64,000 nt of DNA from Macrothele yani (GCA_039090855.1 CM077025.1:95894489-95958488), one strand, 5' to 3'. Shown: positions 33,680-45,118, counted from the first letter of the stretch. Made by a program: numbers and translations. Notes: generated by a model not told the origin, from the sequence alone.

Positions 33680-35410
33680 TTTAACTTGACATTTTATGTA
33701 AACTTATGAACAAGCAAGATTAGAATTTTCTAAAAACGCCTAAGCTAAAAAAAAAAAAAAAGCCCTAAGGGCAATAAAATTTATTCTTTTTTGCCTTAAT
33801 AAATGTGCAACATTATTAACTTATTAACTTGACATTTTATGTAAACTTATAAACCAGCAAGATTAGAATTTTCTAAAAACGCCTAAGCTAAAAAAAAAAA
33901 AAAAAAGGCCTAAGGGCAATAAAATTGATTCTTTTTTGCCTGAATAAATGTGCAACATTATTAACTTGACATTTTATGTAAACCTTATGAATATGAGCAC
34001 GCTCGATTAAAATGTTCTAAAAAGGCCTAAGCTGACCTTGGGCCTAAAATTGATTCTTTTTGCCTGAATACATGTGCAACATTATTAACTTGACTTTTTA
34101 CGTAAACCTTATGAATATGAGCACGCACGATTAAAATTTGCGATAAAGGCCTAAGCCGAGGTCTAGGGCCTAAAATTGATTATTTTTGCCAGAAAAATGT
34201 GTAACATTATTAACTTTACTTTTTATGTAAAGCTTATGAACATGAGCAAGCACGATTAAAATTTGCTAAAAAGGCCTAAGCGAGGCCTACGGCCCTAATA
34301 TTGATTCTTTTTTGCCTGAATAAATGGGCGACATTATTAACTTGACATTTTATGTAAACCTTACAAATATGAGCACGCACGATTACAATTTTCTAAAAAT
34401 GCCTAAGCCGAGACCTAGGGCTTTAAGACTGATTCTTTTGACCTGAATAAGTGTACAACATCATTAACTTGAGTTGTTATGTAAACCTTATGAATATGAG
34501 CACGCACGATTAAAATCTGCTAAAGAGGCCTAAGCCGAGGCCTAGAGCCTAAACTTGATTCTTTTAGCCTGAAAAGTGTGCAACATCATTAACTTGAGTT
34601 TTTAGGTTAACCTATGAACATGAGCACGTACCGTTATTATTTTCTAAAAAGGCCTAAGCTAAGGCCTAGGACCTTAAAATTGATTCTTTTTGCCTGAAAA
34701 AAATTGCAACATTATTAACTTGACTTTTTATGTAAAAACATGAACATGAGCAAGCACAATTAAAATGTTCTAAAAAGGCCTAAGCTGAGACCTAGGGCCC
34801 TGAAATTGATTCTTTTTTGCCTGAAAAAATGTGTAACATTATTAACTTTACTATTTATGTAAAGCTTATGAACATGAGCAAGCACGATTAAAATTTGCTA
34901 AAAAGGCCTAAGCGAGGCCTATGGCCCTAATATTGATTCTTTTTTGCCTCAATAAATGTGCGACATTATTAACTTGACATTTTATGTAAACCTTATAAAT
35001 ATGAGCACGCAGGATTAAAATTTTCTAAAAAGGCCTAAAAACGAGGCCAAGGGCTTTAAGACTGATTCTTTTGGCCTGTACAACATCATTAACTTTAGTT
35101 TTTATTTAAACCTTATAAACATGAGCACGCACGGTTTATATTTTCTAAAAAGGCCTAAGCCGAGGCCTAGGGCCCAAAAATTGATTCTTTTTTGCCTGAA
35201 TAAATGTGCAACATTATTAGCTGGACATTTTACGTAAACCTTATGAATATGAGCACGCACGATTAAAATGTTCTAAACAGGCCTAAACCGAGGCCAAAGG
35301 GCCCTAAAACTGATTTTTTTTTTGTCTAAATAAGTGTGTTTACATAACAACTCATTAACTTGAGTTGTTATGTAAACTTCATGAATATGAGCTCGGGGGA
35401 TTAAAATTTG
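33680..35410. repeat. about 118-bp tandem array, right foldback arm
   Basis: About fourteen units in inverse orientation to the left arm contain AAACCTTATGAATATGAGCA, AAAAAGGCCTAAGCCGAGGC and TTGCCTGAATAAATGTG. The arm is longer than the left, implying unequal unit gain or loss. Confidence 0.92.
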
Positions 35411-36512
35411 GCAAAAAGGCACAGGTCTATCTATGACTTATAATTAATGTTATATTTCGAAAAACCTACTTATGGGGAGGTGTTTAAAAGAAATTAAAAG
35501 TGTATTTTTTATACAATCCAATAATGTTTAGGTGACCAGTTTTTTAAAAACCAGCACCATACTCCAACAGATCTATAACAACAAAATTCTAAGTTTTCGA
35601 TAAACTGACCATTCGGTGAAATGATCTTTCGATATAATGAACTTTTAGGTAAAGTAATCTTTCGGTGAAATGAACTTTTCGATCAAGTGTCCTTTCGATG
35701 AAATGAACTTTTAGGTGAAGTGATCTTTCGGTGAAATGAACTTTTCGGTCAAGTGACCCTTCGGTGAAATGTACCTTTCGATCAAGTGATTTTCGGCGAA
35801 GTGATTTTCGGTCAAGTGACCTTTCGGTCAAGTGAACGATACCCATTTTATTTCTATACATAGTTCCCCTACCTCTCGATACAAATACGACAATATTTAT
35901 AAGTTTTTTTAAACCCGTCTCTGCAAAAATCTTCAGCTTGTTCTCGGAACCATCATTTCATCGTAGCGGCTTGAATAACTTCGTCACAGGTGAACTGAAT
36001 TCCTTTCAGATGTTTCTTAAGAGATGTTTCTTATACAACCAGAAGTTAGACATCGCCGAATCTGTACTGTAGATAGGTTCAAGTACTTCAAACCCGATTT
36101 TCTGTATGACCTCTGAAATGAAATCACTGACGTCGGGTTTGGCGTTATGGTGTTGCAGAATCATTGACTTTTTCCTCCACGCGCGCTGTTGATTCTTGCA
36201 ATAACTTTGTTAAGGTATGCACGTAGTTCTCAGAGTTGATAGGTGTACTTTTGATCATGTACTCTTGAGGAATCATGGCTCTGTGGAGCCAGAACACACT
36301 GAGCATGCGCTTTTCGGTAGAAAGTTAAGTTTTGAATTTTTTTCCCACGGGGAGAAGATGGGTGTCGGTATTTCAACGATTGATTTTCCGTTTTTGGGTC
36401 ATAACGTGAACCCAACTCTCATCACCTGTCACAATGCTTTGGAGAAAATCACTTCCATATTTTTCATAGCGAGCAAGCAATCTTTGACACGCTTCTTTTT
36501 TTTATTATTGAA

Positions 36513-36712
36513 GATTTAATGATCACCGTGATCAACTCAGAGAGATATAAGCAGTCTTCCATCCCTAATTTGGGGCTACTGGTTCCGGGGAAGGGAAAGA
36601 GACAGTGCCGTAAGATAGACACAACATCCATGCCTCACCGGGATTCGAACCCGGACCCATCACCGACGAATGTTCATAAGCCATCGTTTAGATAACTGCG
36701 CCAACATCGCTT
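36513..36712 (-). mobile_element. SINE-1 copy inside the mariner
   Basis: Reverse orientation, with GATCACCGTGATCAACTCAG, CACCGGGATTCGAACCCGGA and ACTGCGCCAAC. Flanks TTGACACGCTT and TTGATACGCTT look like a target duplication, with one mismatch. Confidence 0.85.
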
Positions 36713-36894
36713 GATACGCTTCAAGTCTTGATTTCTTCATTTCAGTCGTTATGTGACGCGGTATCCAATGAGCACACCCTTTGTTTTATCCTAGAACGTT
36801 AGCAGTGTCGTTGACACTACCTAAACAAATGTTCAGCTCCTCTGCTATGTTTCTCTAAATTATTTTTCGATTTTTCCTGGTGAGCTCATCGACA

Positions 36895-37990
36895 TATTGC
36901 CTGTTCAAATCGCAAGTTGCGATTACGATCATCCCACTCCTAGGCTGATCCTTTGCTGCCAACTTTCCTCCACTGACAATTAAATACGAACAAATAGATG
37001 TACGGAGTTCTATTACGCTGCAAAATGAAACAAATGGCCCGAAGAATCGTTTGCCGTCTGAGTGGTTGCTAAGCAACAACTCATGCACGAGACATTTACG
37101 CAGATGCTTTATTTATTGAATAGGCCTAGTATACGTAGCACAACGTGTTTGTTTGGCGGAAGTTTGCGGCGTCACCAAGTTTTTTGCGCCCAACAAAATA
37201 TTTGGCCACAAGTTTCCTGCAGTTCCAAAATTTTTAATGGCCGTAAACATAGCATACACAGCAAGTGTATTTGGTTGGTCCAGCAGTGTACAACTTACAA
37301 ATATTTGGCTGCAACAGCAAAGTTCTAAATAGCTAAACAAAATTATTCATGCATCTGAATAAATGAGCTTTGCTATAAAAAGAAATAAAATATTTCTGCT
37401 TGTTATGGCAACGAAGAGTATTACTTATTGTACAAAATTTAATGCAACATCATCTTTCTTGCTGACGCAGCAAGAGAGTTTTACAGTGTACTGTCGATCA
37501 TATCCTTAACTGAGAGAACCAATTGAAAAAAATAGTTAATACAAACTCCTAGATGTATGACTTTTATTGATTAAGAAAAGCTTTGAGTCCATAAAGCCAT
37601 CATCATTCATGTCTCTGAGGCCTTCCGGAATTCAAGATGCGTTCGTTAATATTATTAGAGGAAACATTCGTCATAACGGACCAATAGGGAGAGAATGATG
37701 TCCGTTATTACCGATTGTTCGGTATAACTTGCTAATGGTGCTATGTACAGTAAGACAAAGATCATAAACAAGACGTCGTTATTACGCCTCTCGCTAGTGG
37801 ACAAACCAGTAAGAATATAGGTAGAAGGATTCACTGTATTCACGTAGACGGTAATTCAATGAGAGTATGAATGAGTGTCGTGAGCTTACAGTGTTTAAAA
37901 TAGGGATGACAGTGGTTGCCCAGCGGATGCGACACTCTATCGCAGATGTTGTACAGAAATTGCAGTACTCTTATTTGATGGTATTTACAT
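36895..37990. other. no gene seen
   Basis: Unrecognised intron sequence with no convincing coding or terminal-repeat signal. Confidence 0.5.
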
Positions 37991-38013
37991 CCTATTTGGA
38001 ATAACATCGTATT

Positions 38014-38525
38014 ATGGACAGGGCTGTGGGTGGAGACAGGAGGTCGATGATCCCGTGGATAGACGTTGTCTTGCCTAATTGCAACCAACCACAGAACGAC
38101 AATGGCTCAAATGACCAACGACCTCAACGAGGGAGGTGCCAGAAACATCTCCACCAAGACCATCAGGCAACCATTAACTGCAGTAGGTTATGGGAGCCGC
38201 CGACCTACCAAAGTCCCATTTCTAACGACACGTCACCGTACTGTACGCCACAACTGGGCAAAAGAAAACCGGTACTGGGCATTGAATGATTGGAAATGGA
38301 CCTCCTCATCCGATGAGTCCCGCTTCCAGTTATTTCGCGCAGATGGGAGGATGTGGATTTGGCGGAAACTCCACAAAGCGATGGACCTGAATGTCAACAA
38401 GGAACTGTTCAGGCTGAAGGACGCACGGCTATGGTCTGGGTCGTGTTTAACTGCAATCAGGAACTATTCAGGCTGGTGGAGGCTTGGCTATGGTCTGGGC
38501 GTGTCTAACTGCAACACTTTATGAC
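38014..38525 (+). pseudogene. Tc1 transposase fragment (copy G)
   Basis: The frame 38066-38524 includes GGARNISTKTIRQPLTAVGY, GSRRPTKVPFLTTRHRTVRH, SSSDESRFQLFRADGRMWIW (first Asp) and RKLHKAMDLNVNKELFRL. A 50-bp segment near the end is duplicated (AGGAACT.TTCAGGCTG at about 38400 and 38458). Nothing is recognisable after that. Confidence 0.85.
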
Positions 38526-38616
38526 TTCTGGTACGTCTAGATGTATCTCTGAACGAGTCGCGCTACATGCCCATCCTTGAAGACCATCCGCATGCGTTCA
38601 TGATCATCATACACAC

Positions 38617-39041
38617 TGTGACGTACTACATAGGTGAAGTACATGTAAAGACGACAAATGTGCAGCGATACATTCCGTCCGTTTAGCTTAGTTGGGAGAG
38701 CAACTTACTCAGGAGTGAGGGGGCGCGGTTTCAGTTTCCTTCACGGACAAATTTGTGTTTTCACATTGGCGCTCAAACGTAAAAATAGATCTACAGACCG
38801 TTTGGGTACTTCGAAAAATGTGTGATGTTCTTTCCACGCATCGTCTGGAATTAATAAAACATTCCTCCTTCGTTTCAAATAAAAAATAATTAAGAGGGAG
38901 ATGATGTGACGTACTACAGGGGTGAAGCACGTGTCAAGACGACAAATCTGCAGCGATACATTCCATCGGCGTAGTTTAGTCGGTTAGAACAACTCACTCC
39001 GAAGCGAGAAGACGCGGTGTCGATAAATTTGTGTTTTCACA
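38617..39041 (+). mobile_element. TRIM-like LTR element with tRNA-like sequence in LTRs (copy 2)
   Basis: LTR1 38617-38765 begins TGTGACGTACTACA and ends TTTTCACA, with inverted TGTGA/TCACA ends. It contains TAGCTTAGTTGGGAGAGCAA (A-box type). TTGGCGCTCAAACG (PBS-like) follows. The internal region is only about 150 bp. A purine run (AAGAGGGAGATGA) precedes LTR2 (38915-39041), which starts and ends with the same bases. Confidence 0.75.
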
Positions 39042-39135
39042 ACATTCAGGGCATTGGACTATTCAAAGGCGTAACTAGGCATTTCTGCGCACGGGGCAAA
39101 GCACAAAATATTGCGCAGCCATATCTCTTTGTATT

Positions 39136-39136
<1 letters not shown>

Positions 39137-39197
<61 letters not shown>
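39137..39197. repeat. (GATA)n microsatellite
   Basis: About 15 uninterrupted GATA repeats. Confidence 0.97.
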
Positions 39198-39198
<1 letters not shown>

Positions 39199-39210
39199 CT
39201 GATAAAATAA

Positions 39211-39428
39211 AATTGGCGCTCTGGTGGCCCAGTAGTCTAAGCGCTAGCTTCTGACCACTCTTCCGAAATGAATCCGGGTTCGAATTCCGAGGAGGCATGG
39301 ATGTTATATTCGTGTAACTGCACTGGCTCTCTTCTTTCCCTTGAACCAGTGGCTCTAAATTAGGGACGGAAGACTGTTTATAGCCCATCGAGTTGCTCAC
39401 GGTGGTCGTAAAGCCCCCAGCCACAAAA
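39211..39428 (+). mobile_element. SINE-1 copy inside hAT-like element
   Basis: The head is TGGCGCTCTGGTGGCCCAGT, the B box GGGTTCGAATTCCGAGG and the tail GCTCACGGTGGTCGTAAAG. It is diverged by roughly 12-15% from the young copies. Confidence 0.88.
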
Positions 39429-39865
39429 GTCACATCCCAAAATTATCGCTATGTGTGAGGCACAATCAGACTGTGCTTAGACATCCGGTATCACATCAAA
39501 TGTAGCTGGTAATCATGGCTCGTAGTAATGACCTAATAGCCCTTCGAAAATCTTCAACAATGTGAATAACATCCTTATAATTACGCCTTCATTTCTTAAT
39601 GTGGGCAGCTGACATACCCCCAGAACATTTTGAGAAGGAAATGTGAACTTTTAAGCTGTGCCAAGGTTACCGAAACTGGCGAAGTATATTATAAGCAAAG
39701 TCTGTAAGTGGAGAAATAACTAATTATGGCGTGGAAAACCTGAAATTGGAGCAAAAGTTTCAATTTTAATCAGATTGTAGCAGTGATTTTCGCGCCCTCC
39801 CTTGAGCTACGACAGGGGCAGAGACGCCCCGCCTGACCCGCCCTAGTTACGGCTCTGGACTATTC

Positions 39866-40341
39866 CAGCAGATAAATTTACCTCTCCACAGAGTCATGGT
39901 GAATAGAACATAGTTCGAGGAGCATTCCACAGAAGCTCTTACACTGGAACGCCCTCCCCCTTCACCGTATATGAACCATGTGGAAAATATTTGAATGCTG
40001 CGGAAAGCTCCGGCCGAGCTTTGGATATTCCAAACCGTATAGCACATAATCGATCGGGCAGTCTTTTGCATAATCTTCGTCTGCGCATTCTCATCCTGCA
40101 GTTCCTACAATGTGCATTGAGAGTGCGCCTATAAAGTTTTCAATTAATGGGCTTCAAGACTTATTCGGTCGGAATCAATTTTGATTATACTAAGATATGT
40201 AATCACTTGCTGTTCACAGCTTTGTGTTTGTGTGTGTATGACAGAGAGATATAGAGAACATGCGTTATTTTTATGATTTTTTTTTCTTTGACTCCACGGT
40301 ACAGCTCCTTCTACACGTATACTATTTCTGCGAGTAACCTA
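39866..40341. other. no gene seen
   Basis: Unrecognised sequence between the hAT-like element and Tc1 copy H. Confidence 0.55.
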
Positions 40342-41818
40342 CACTCATTGTCATAAAAATCCGTGCACCAAGGAGGAGACATCGGATTAAAATGAGATTT
40401 CAGTTGTGATATGGTACATACCAAGGACAGAAGTGATTACAATATCACAGCAGCAGGAAGATTTCCCGCGAACATGCGGTGCACATTCCGGTCAGCGTTA
40501 CTGCCACGTCGGACCGCCTCGTGCTCGGATACATGCGGTGATACGGTCCGATATGGAGTCAAAGAGACGCCGTATGCTATATTGGGACAGATTGGCCCAC
40601 ACTTCTTGCAACTGACGCTCTAAATCGCGAACACTGGGACATGGAAAAAGCTGGCGACGCATCTTGTCCCACACGTGCTCCATGGGCGAGAGATCAGGCA
40701 ATCTGGCAGGCCACGGAATGGTCGAAGAAGCATGACATATACAGTCCTGGGAAATCCGGGCAGTGTGCGGACGAACGTTATCTTGCTAGAAAATGACACC
40801 GGGCCGTCCCGCCAGGAAAGGCAGTGCATCGAGTCGCAGGATCTCCTGCACGTAACGATGGGCTGCCAACGTCCCTTGTGTCACTGCGAGGGACGTCCGG
40901 CTATCACACGCGATGGCTCCTCAAGACCAACACGTCTACAGTTCGCGACGTGTGCCGCTATACAGTGAGGTTGGGATTGTAGCGCTCACCTGAGGTTCTC
41001 CACACTCTGAGATGGTGGTCGTCCGTTCTCATACGGAAACGGGATTTGTCGCTGAACACTATACGTCGCCAGTCCGGAGTATTCCACGTTGCTCGCTGCT
41101 GACACCACTGCAATCGACGACGACGATAGTCAGGTTTTAATGGCAGAAAATGTAAAGGCCGTCGAGAATGCAGATTCGCTTTTGACAGGCGTCTGGAAGC
41201 GGATCTGGCGGACACAGGAGTCCCTTGTACAGCCGCCACATGTCTCGGGATATTGGACAAGGACGTCGTTGCATCTCTGCGTGCCACTCTCACGATCCCA
41301 CGGTCCTCTCTGCCGTTGGTTCGTCTGGGTCGTCGAGAGCCCGTCCTCAGTGCCTTCCCGTGTCCATTGTTCCCAACACGATCACACCGTACTGTCCGGC
41401 CGGCCCAAATGGCGGCCGATTCGGCGCGCCGGCCACCATGTCTCTCTCATCCCGACGATATGGCCTCGTTCAAACTCCATCAGTTGCCCGTACGCACATC
41501 TACGGCGGCCCCTCGGCATATCTATCGCTAAGGGATCTCACCTTACTCTTACCGTGCGCTTTGGCACGAATGGAAGTAGGTCTCTTTCCATTCATGAGGA
41601 AAGAGACCGACTTTCGTTTTGGCACCGCAATCTCAATCCTGGGCGCCTTATAAGCCGCAAGGATAGAGATTGCAGCGCCGATCTTGAACGCGCGGACCTA
41701 CGGAATCGCACGAAACTTTAATCATTTGCATGTCTGCCCTCCCCGTAGTTATTTGCCGAGTTTCGCGTTAATCGCACGATTTTTTTCTTAGTGGGGCGAT
41801 TTTTTATGACAATTAGTG
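40342..41818 (-). mobile_element. Tc1-like transposon (copy H)
   Basis: The ends are CACTCATTGTCATAAAAAT and, inverted, CACTAATTGTCATAAAAAA. TA flanks at 40340-40341 and 41819-41820. Confidence 0.92.
40498..41490 (-). pseudogene. Tc1 transposase (copy H)
   Basis: Minus strand: ARRIGRHLGRPDSTVRCDRV (HTH), RVARRDATTSLSNIPRHVAA, IVFSDKSRFRMRTDDHHLRV (first Asp; the usual DESRF Glu is Lys), then MPDLSPMEHVWDKMRRQLFP (Glu) and ITACIRARGGPTWQ at the C-terminus. The middle portion around the second Asp is frameshifted. Confidence 0.88.
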
Positions 41819-41845
41819 TATAAGGAACTGCAGGTGCTCCTAGTA

Positions 41846-43053
41846 CACTGAAGAGCAATTTAATTACAGACAGCTGGCGTTATGCAAATGTGGCGCTGTG
41901 GGCGGCCCTGTAAACGAAAACGACATGACGTATGCAGTGATCCGACAATATAAGGAGTGATGCGAAGGGAATCAGTAAGAGTCGGACGCAGTATGGGTAA
42001 GAAAAAGGATCTAACGCATTTGATCATGGGCAAATTGTGGGGGCCCGACGAATGAGTCACTCCATCTCGGAAGTCTGCAGATTTTCACGAGTCACTGTGT
42101 CACAGGTGCACCGTGAGTGCATTTAATCCGGTGAAATCATCCCTGCAAGGACCAATTGCCGTGGACAGTAGCGTGTGAATGAGCGGGATTCATCGTCGGT
42201 TAGCTCGCATTGTAACAGCGGATAGATGGGCCACAGTGCAAGAAATCACTCTGCAAATTAACGCTGGTGCTCAAAAACGTGTAAGCAGTCACACTATCCA
42301 ATCCAGAACCATCTCCTCGCTATGAGGTACGGAAGCCATCGTCCCACGAGGGTACCGCTGCTGACCGCACATCACAGGGTGCAAAGATCAGCATGGGCGC
42401 GGGAACATCGCCACTGGACCCTAAACATGTGGAAAAATGTTGCCTGGACTGATGAGTCGAGATTCGCGTTGGTACATGCGGATGGCAGGATACGACTACG
42501 GCGCAAACCACATGAAGCGATGGATCCTTCTTGCCAGCAGGGTACTCTTCAAGCTGGTGGGGGTGGCATTCTCCTCTGGGGACTGTTTACGTGGACTGAA
42601 GTGGGACCCCTGGTATACGTGTGACATCGTCCCTCACACGTCAACGTTACCGGGATATCCTGGACGAGCATTTACTCCCGTTTGTGCGTCTTCAACATCC
42701 CACTGGGGACCTCATCCTGCAACAAGACAATGCAGCTCCCGAATTGTATCCAAATAGTTGGATGAACACTCCACCGACGTGACCTCGCTTCCTTGGCCAG
42801 CTAGATCACCTGACCTTAATCCCATCGAGCACATCTTGGATGTCATCGAGAGATATGTTCGAGGCTCTGATCCCCCTCCATCAAATCTTTGTGAACTGTG
42901 GGAGCTGGTTCAGGGGTCGTGGATCCGTTTGGCTTCCCAACGCTTCCGGTGTGTTGTCGAGTCCATGCCGAGACGAATCGCCGTCATCATCAGGGCGAAA
43001 GGTGGTGCTACACGTTACTAGACAGGTATCTCTAATTCAATTGCTGTTCAGTG
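41846..43053 (+). mobile_element. Tc1-like transposon, family A copy 3
   Basis: The ends are CACTGAAGAGCAATTTAATT and the inverse of CACTGAACAGCAATTGAATT. TA flanks at 41844-41845 and 43054-43055. It starts only 27 bp after Tc1 copy H ends. Confidence 0.94.
41960..43021 (+). pseudogene. Tc1 transposase, family A copy 3
   Basis: ATG 41960, then CGRSMGKKKDLTHLIMGKLW with a frameshift. Later blocks are WTDESRFALVHADGRIRLRR (first Asp), GGGGILLWGLFTWTEVGPLV, DNAAPELYPN (frameshifted second-Asp block) and ARSPDLNPIEHILDVIERYV (Glu), ending KGGATRY and TAG at 43019-43021. Several frameshifts and a premature stop are present. Confidence 0.9.
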
Positions 43054-43211
43054 TATGTTACTCTCTCGTAGTAGTAAATGTTGTGGTATATATAGTCTTT
43101 CATCAGACGTACATAAATTGCAAGATACTTTCTCAAGATCACGTTTATATCTTGTCTGTGGATAAAAGAAGTCAATGAAAGGTACTGGCTGCAGTTTCTC
43201 TAAACGGAAAG

Positions 43212-43432
43212 ACAAGTTGGCTCTCCAGGAAGCGCAGTAGTTTAATCGTTGCCTTCTGGTAATCAGTCAGCGATGGCTCCCTATTCGAATCTTGAGTGGG
43301 GAGTGGATTATGTTTCTGCCTCACTACACTAGATCTCTCCTTGTCCAGGGACTAGTGCCCCTAAATTAAGGACGGGTGACTGCTTATATTCCATTGAGTA
43401 ACTCGCGGTGGTGGTTAACCTTCCAAAAAAAG
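43212..43432 (+). mobile_element. SINE-1 copy, diverged
   Basis: The head is GGCTCTCCAGGAAGCGCAGT, the B-box relic TATTCGAATCTTG and the tail GTAACTCGCGGTGGTGGTTA. Confidence 0.82.
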
Positions 43433-43435
43433 AAA

Positions 43436-44565
43436 AACAAGATATACATCTACGCCTCCTGGCGTAGAAACCATACACTATTTTAAGAAGAAAATATTTC
43501 TAAAAGGTTTGTCGACATAAGTAGTATCGGTCAACAAACGACGTTTTTTTCAATCGAGAATTTAGAAGCTCATATTTTGCTGCAAATACATCAGAAGCGG
43601 AAATTAAGATTTACGCCGCCTGGTGGCCAAACCATTTTTTTACAAAAATTAGAAATTATGTGCAAACGATTTCCCATCAGGAGCTCTATCCGGTGCAGAA
43701 AGAATTTTTCAAATCGGAGATTTAAAAGCAGAGATATAGGGGGAAACGCAATTTACCGCTACGCCCCTCTAGCGGAAACTCTATGAATTACTTGAAAATT
43801 TTGAAATTATGTGAAAAACATGTCATACAGAAAACACTATCCAACAAAGAAGGAATTTTTCAAATCGGACTCCTAGAAGTAGAGATATTGACAAAAATAA
43901 GATCTACATCTAGGCCCCCTGGTGGAGAAACTGTGGAATATTTTGTGAAAAAATATTCCAAAAACATTTATCGATGTGAGTAGCATCAGTCCACGAAAGA
44001 ATTTTTTCAATCGTTATTTTAGAAGCTCAGATTTTATGGCAAATACATCAGAAGCAAATATTAACGCTTGCGCCTCCTGGTGGCCAAAGTATTCTGTAAC
44101 AAAAATTTAAATTATATGCAAGAGATTTTCCATCAGGAGCTGAAGAAAAAAATTTTCAAATCGTAGTTTTAGAAGAAGAGTTATTGGGAAAAAAGTAATT
44201 TACTTTTACGCCCCCAAGCGGAAAATCTATGCGTAATTTGAAAAAGTAACTATATCTAAAATACTCTTCAATATAAATGGAATCGAAAGATAAAATATTT
44301 TTTTCAATCGGATGTTTAGAAGCAAATATGTGGAATAAAACGTATTTTTGAATTCGACATCATCTGCGTTTACGGTAGCGACGAAATTGTACATCGTAAA
44401 AAAAATCGAAATAAAGGATAATCATTCGCATATTTCAAGCTTCCCAATGCAAAACAAATTTTTCAAATCGGACAAATAGTTGCAGAGATATCGTAGGTAC
44501 AGACGGACGGACAACCCGATAACATAAGCACGATCTTTTTCACAAAAGACGTGCTAAAAAAGACA
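43436..44565. repeat. satellite array, about 150-bp monomers in a trimeric higher-order pattern
   Basis: AATTTTTCAAATCGG-type boxes recur at about 43543, 43700, 43850, 43996, 44147, 44310 and 44460, spacing 146-163 bp. Monomers 1 and 4 share a long segment (GCAAATACATCAGAAGC, then GCCTGGTGGCCAAA versus CTCCTGGTGGCCAAA). Monomers 2/5 and 3/6 pair similarly, giving a trimer period of about 450 bp. The end is a GACGGACGGACA patch. Confidence 0.82.
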
Positions 44566-44569
44566 AGTT

Positions 44570-45118
44570 AAACACATTTAATTTATCGAAATATCACCGA
44601 AATGTTATTTAGTAAATTAAAATAGTATATGACCAACTTTTTAAGACGAAATTCTGGTATGGGAATTCCCTGTTTATCTGGGATAAAAATTTTGAAGAAA
44701 AGTTCACGATTATATATCCGATAAATGATCTGTCTTTCTTTATTTTTTAATAAATTTTATAAACAAAATTTGTAATGTAAAAAATTGATTTTGTATGCAT
44801 ATTCTTGAATAGGATTCAGTATATGTTTCCTTGAATATGTTAAAACAACTTGAATTGTTTTGCGGGAAAACAGTCAGATCATTCACCACATGTATATAAA
44901 TCACATAAAACATTCCCTGATCACACTTGTTAGGTGAGATTTCAGTAGTTACACCACGTATTCCCGAGATAGAATACGAGGATACTCATATATGGTGGTT
45001 ACACAGTGTATATTCAAAAATGGATCTACAATAGTGAGAAGTTACCCAAATCAATGCAAGGGTTCACACCATACTTCTTTTAAAAGACTTAATGTGTGCT
45101 TCTTCAATTCAAACATAC
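44570..45118. other. no gene seen (P5CS intron)
   Basis: AT-rich intron sequence between the satellite array and the 45.1 kb exon. Confidence 0.6.

Larger units (their letters stand above)
30967..35844. mobile_element. 4.9-kb foldback (FB-like) element with 9-bp target duplication
   Basis: The perfect direct repeat ATTTTATTT lies at 30958-30966 and 35845-35853. The termini GGGTCTGGTTCATTTGCCCG and, inverted, GGGTATCGTTCACTTGACCG match. Each arm has an outer minisatellite of about 34-bp units (CACCGAAGGGTCACTTGA; 30985-31215 and 35595-35835), an inner array of about 118-bp units (31370-32690 and 33680-35410), and an inner unique block (32700-33000 and 33310-33640). The loop of about 300 bp includes a third partial copy of that block at 33160-33270. 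No transposase is present. Drosophila FB elements share tandem-repeat arms and 9-bp duplications of the Mutator-like superfamily. Confidence 0.87.
30851..36890 (-). pseudogene. mariner transposon interrupted by foldback element and SINE
   Basis: The right terminal repeat is at 30851-30880 (CAGGGTGTTCAAAAAATATT on the top strand). Minus-strand coding blocks are NIAEELNICLGSVNDTANVL near 36840, CQRLLARYEKYGSDFL, IVTGDESWVH (first Asp), YDPKTENQSLKYRHPSSP, then WFREQAEDFFAETGLKKLIN ending close to 35850. A SINE-1 copy (36513-36712) splits the N-terminal half. The foldback (30967-35844) separates the C-terminus from the terminal repeat. The second catalytic block is frameshifted and the 5' terminal repeat was not found. 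Confidence 0.82.
39064..39856. mobile_element. non-autonomous hAT-like element (nested contents)
   Basis: The left end CAAAGGCGTAACTAGG and right end CCTAGTTACGGCTCTG are inverted repeats of the common hAT type. GGACTATT flanks at 39056-39063 and about 39857-39864, an 8-bp duplication allowing for one ambiguous terminal base. It contains a (GATA)n run and a SINE-1 copy. Confidence 0.68.

Noticed and set aside
33045..33689. ORFs of about 80-100 residues in the foldback centre
   Set aside because: They fall in inverted copies of the same non-coding block, occur on both strands and match no domain I recognise.
39137..39197. Regulatory GATA-factor cluster
   Set aside because: A pure GATA microsatellite within a transposon; no evidence of function.
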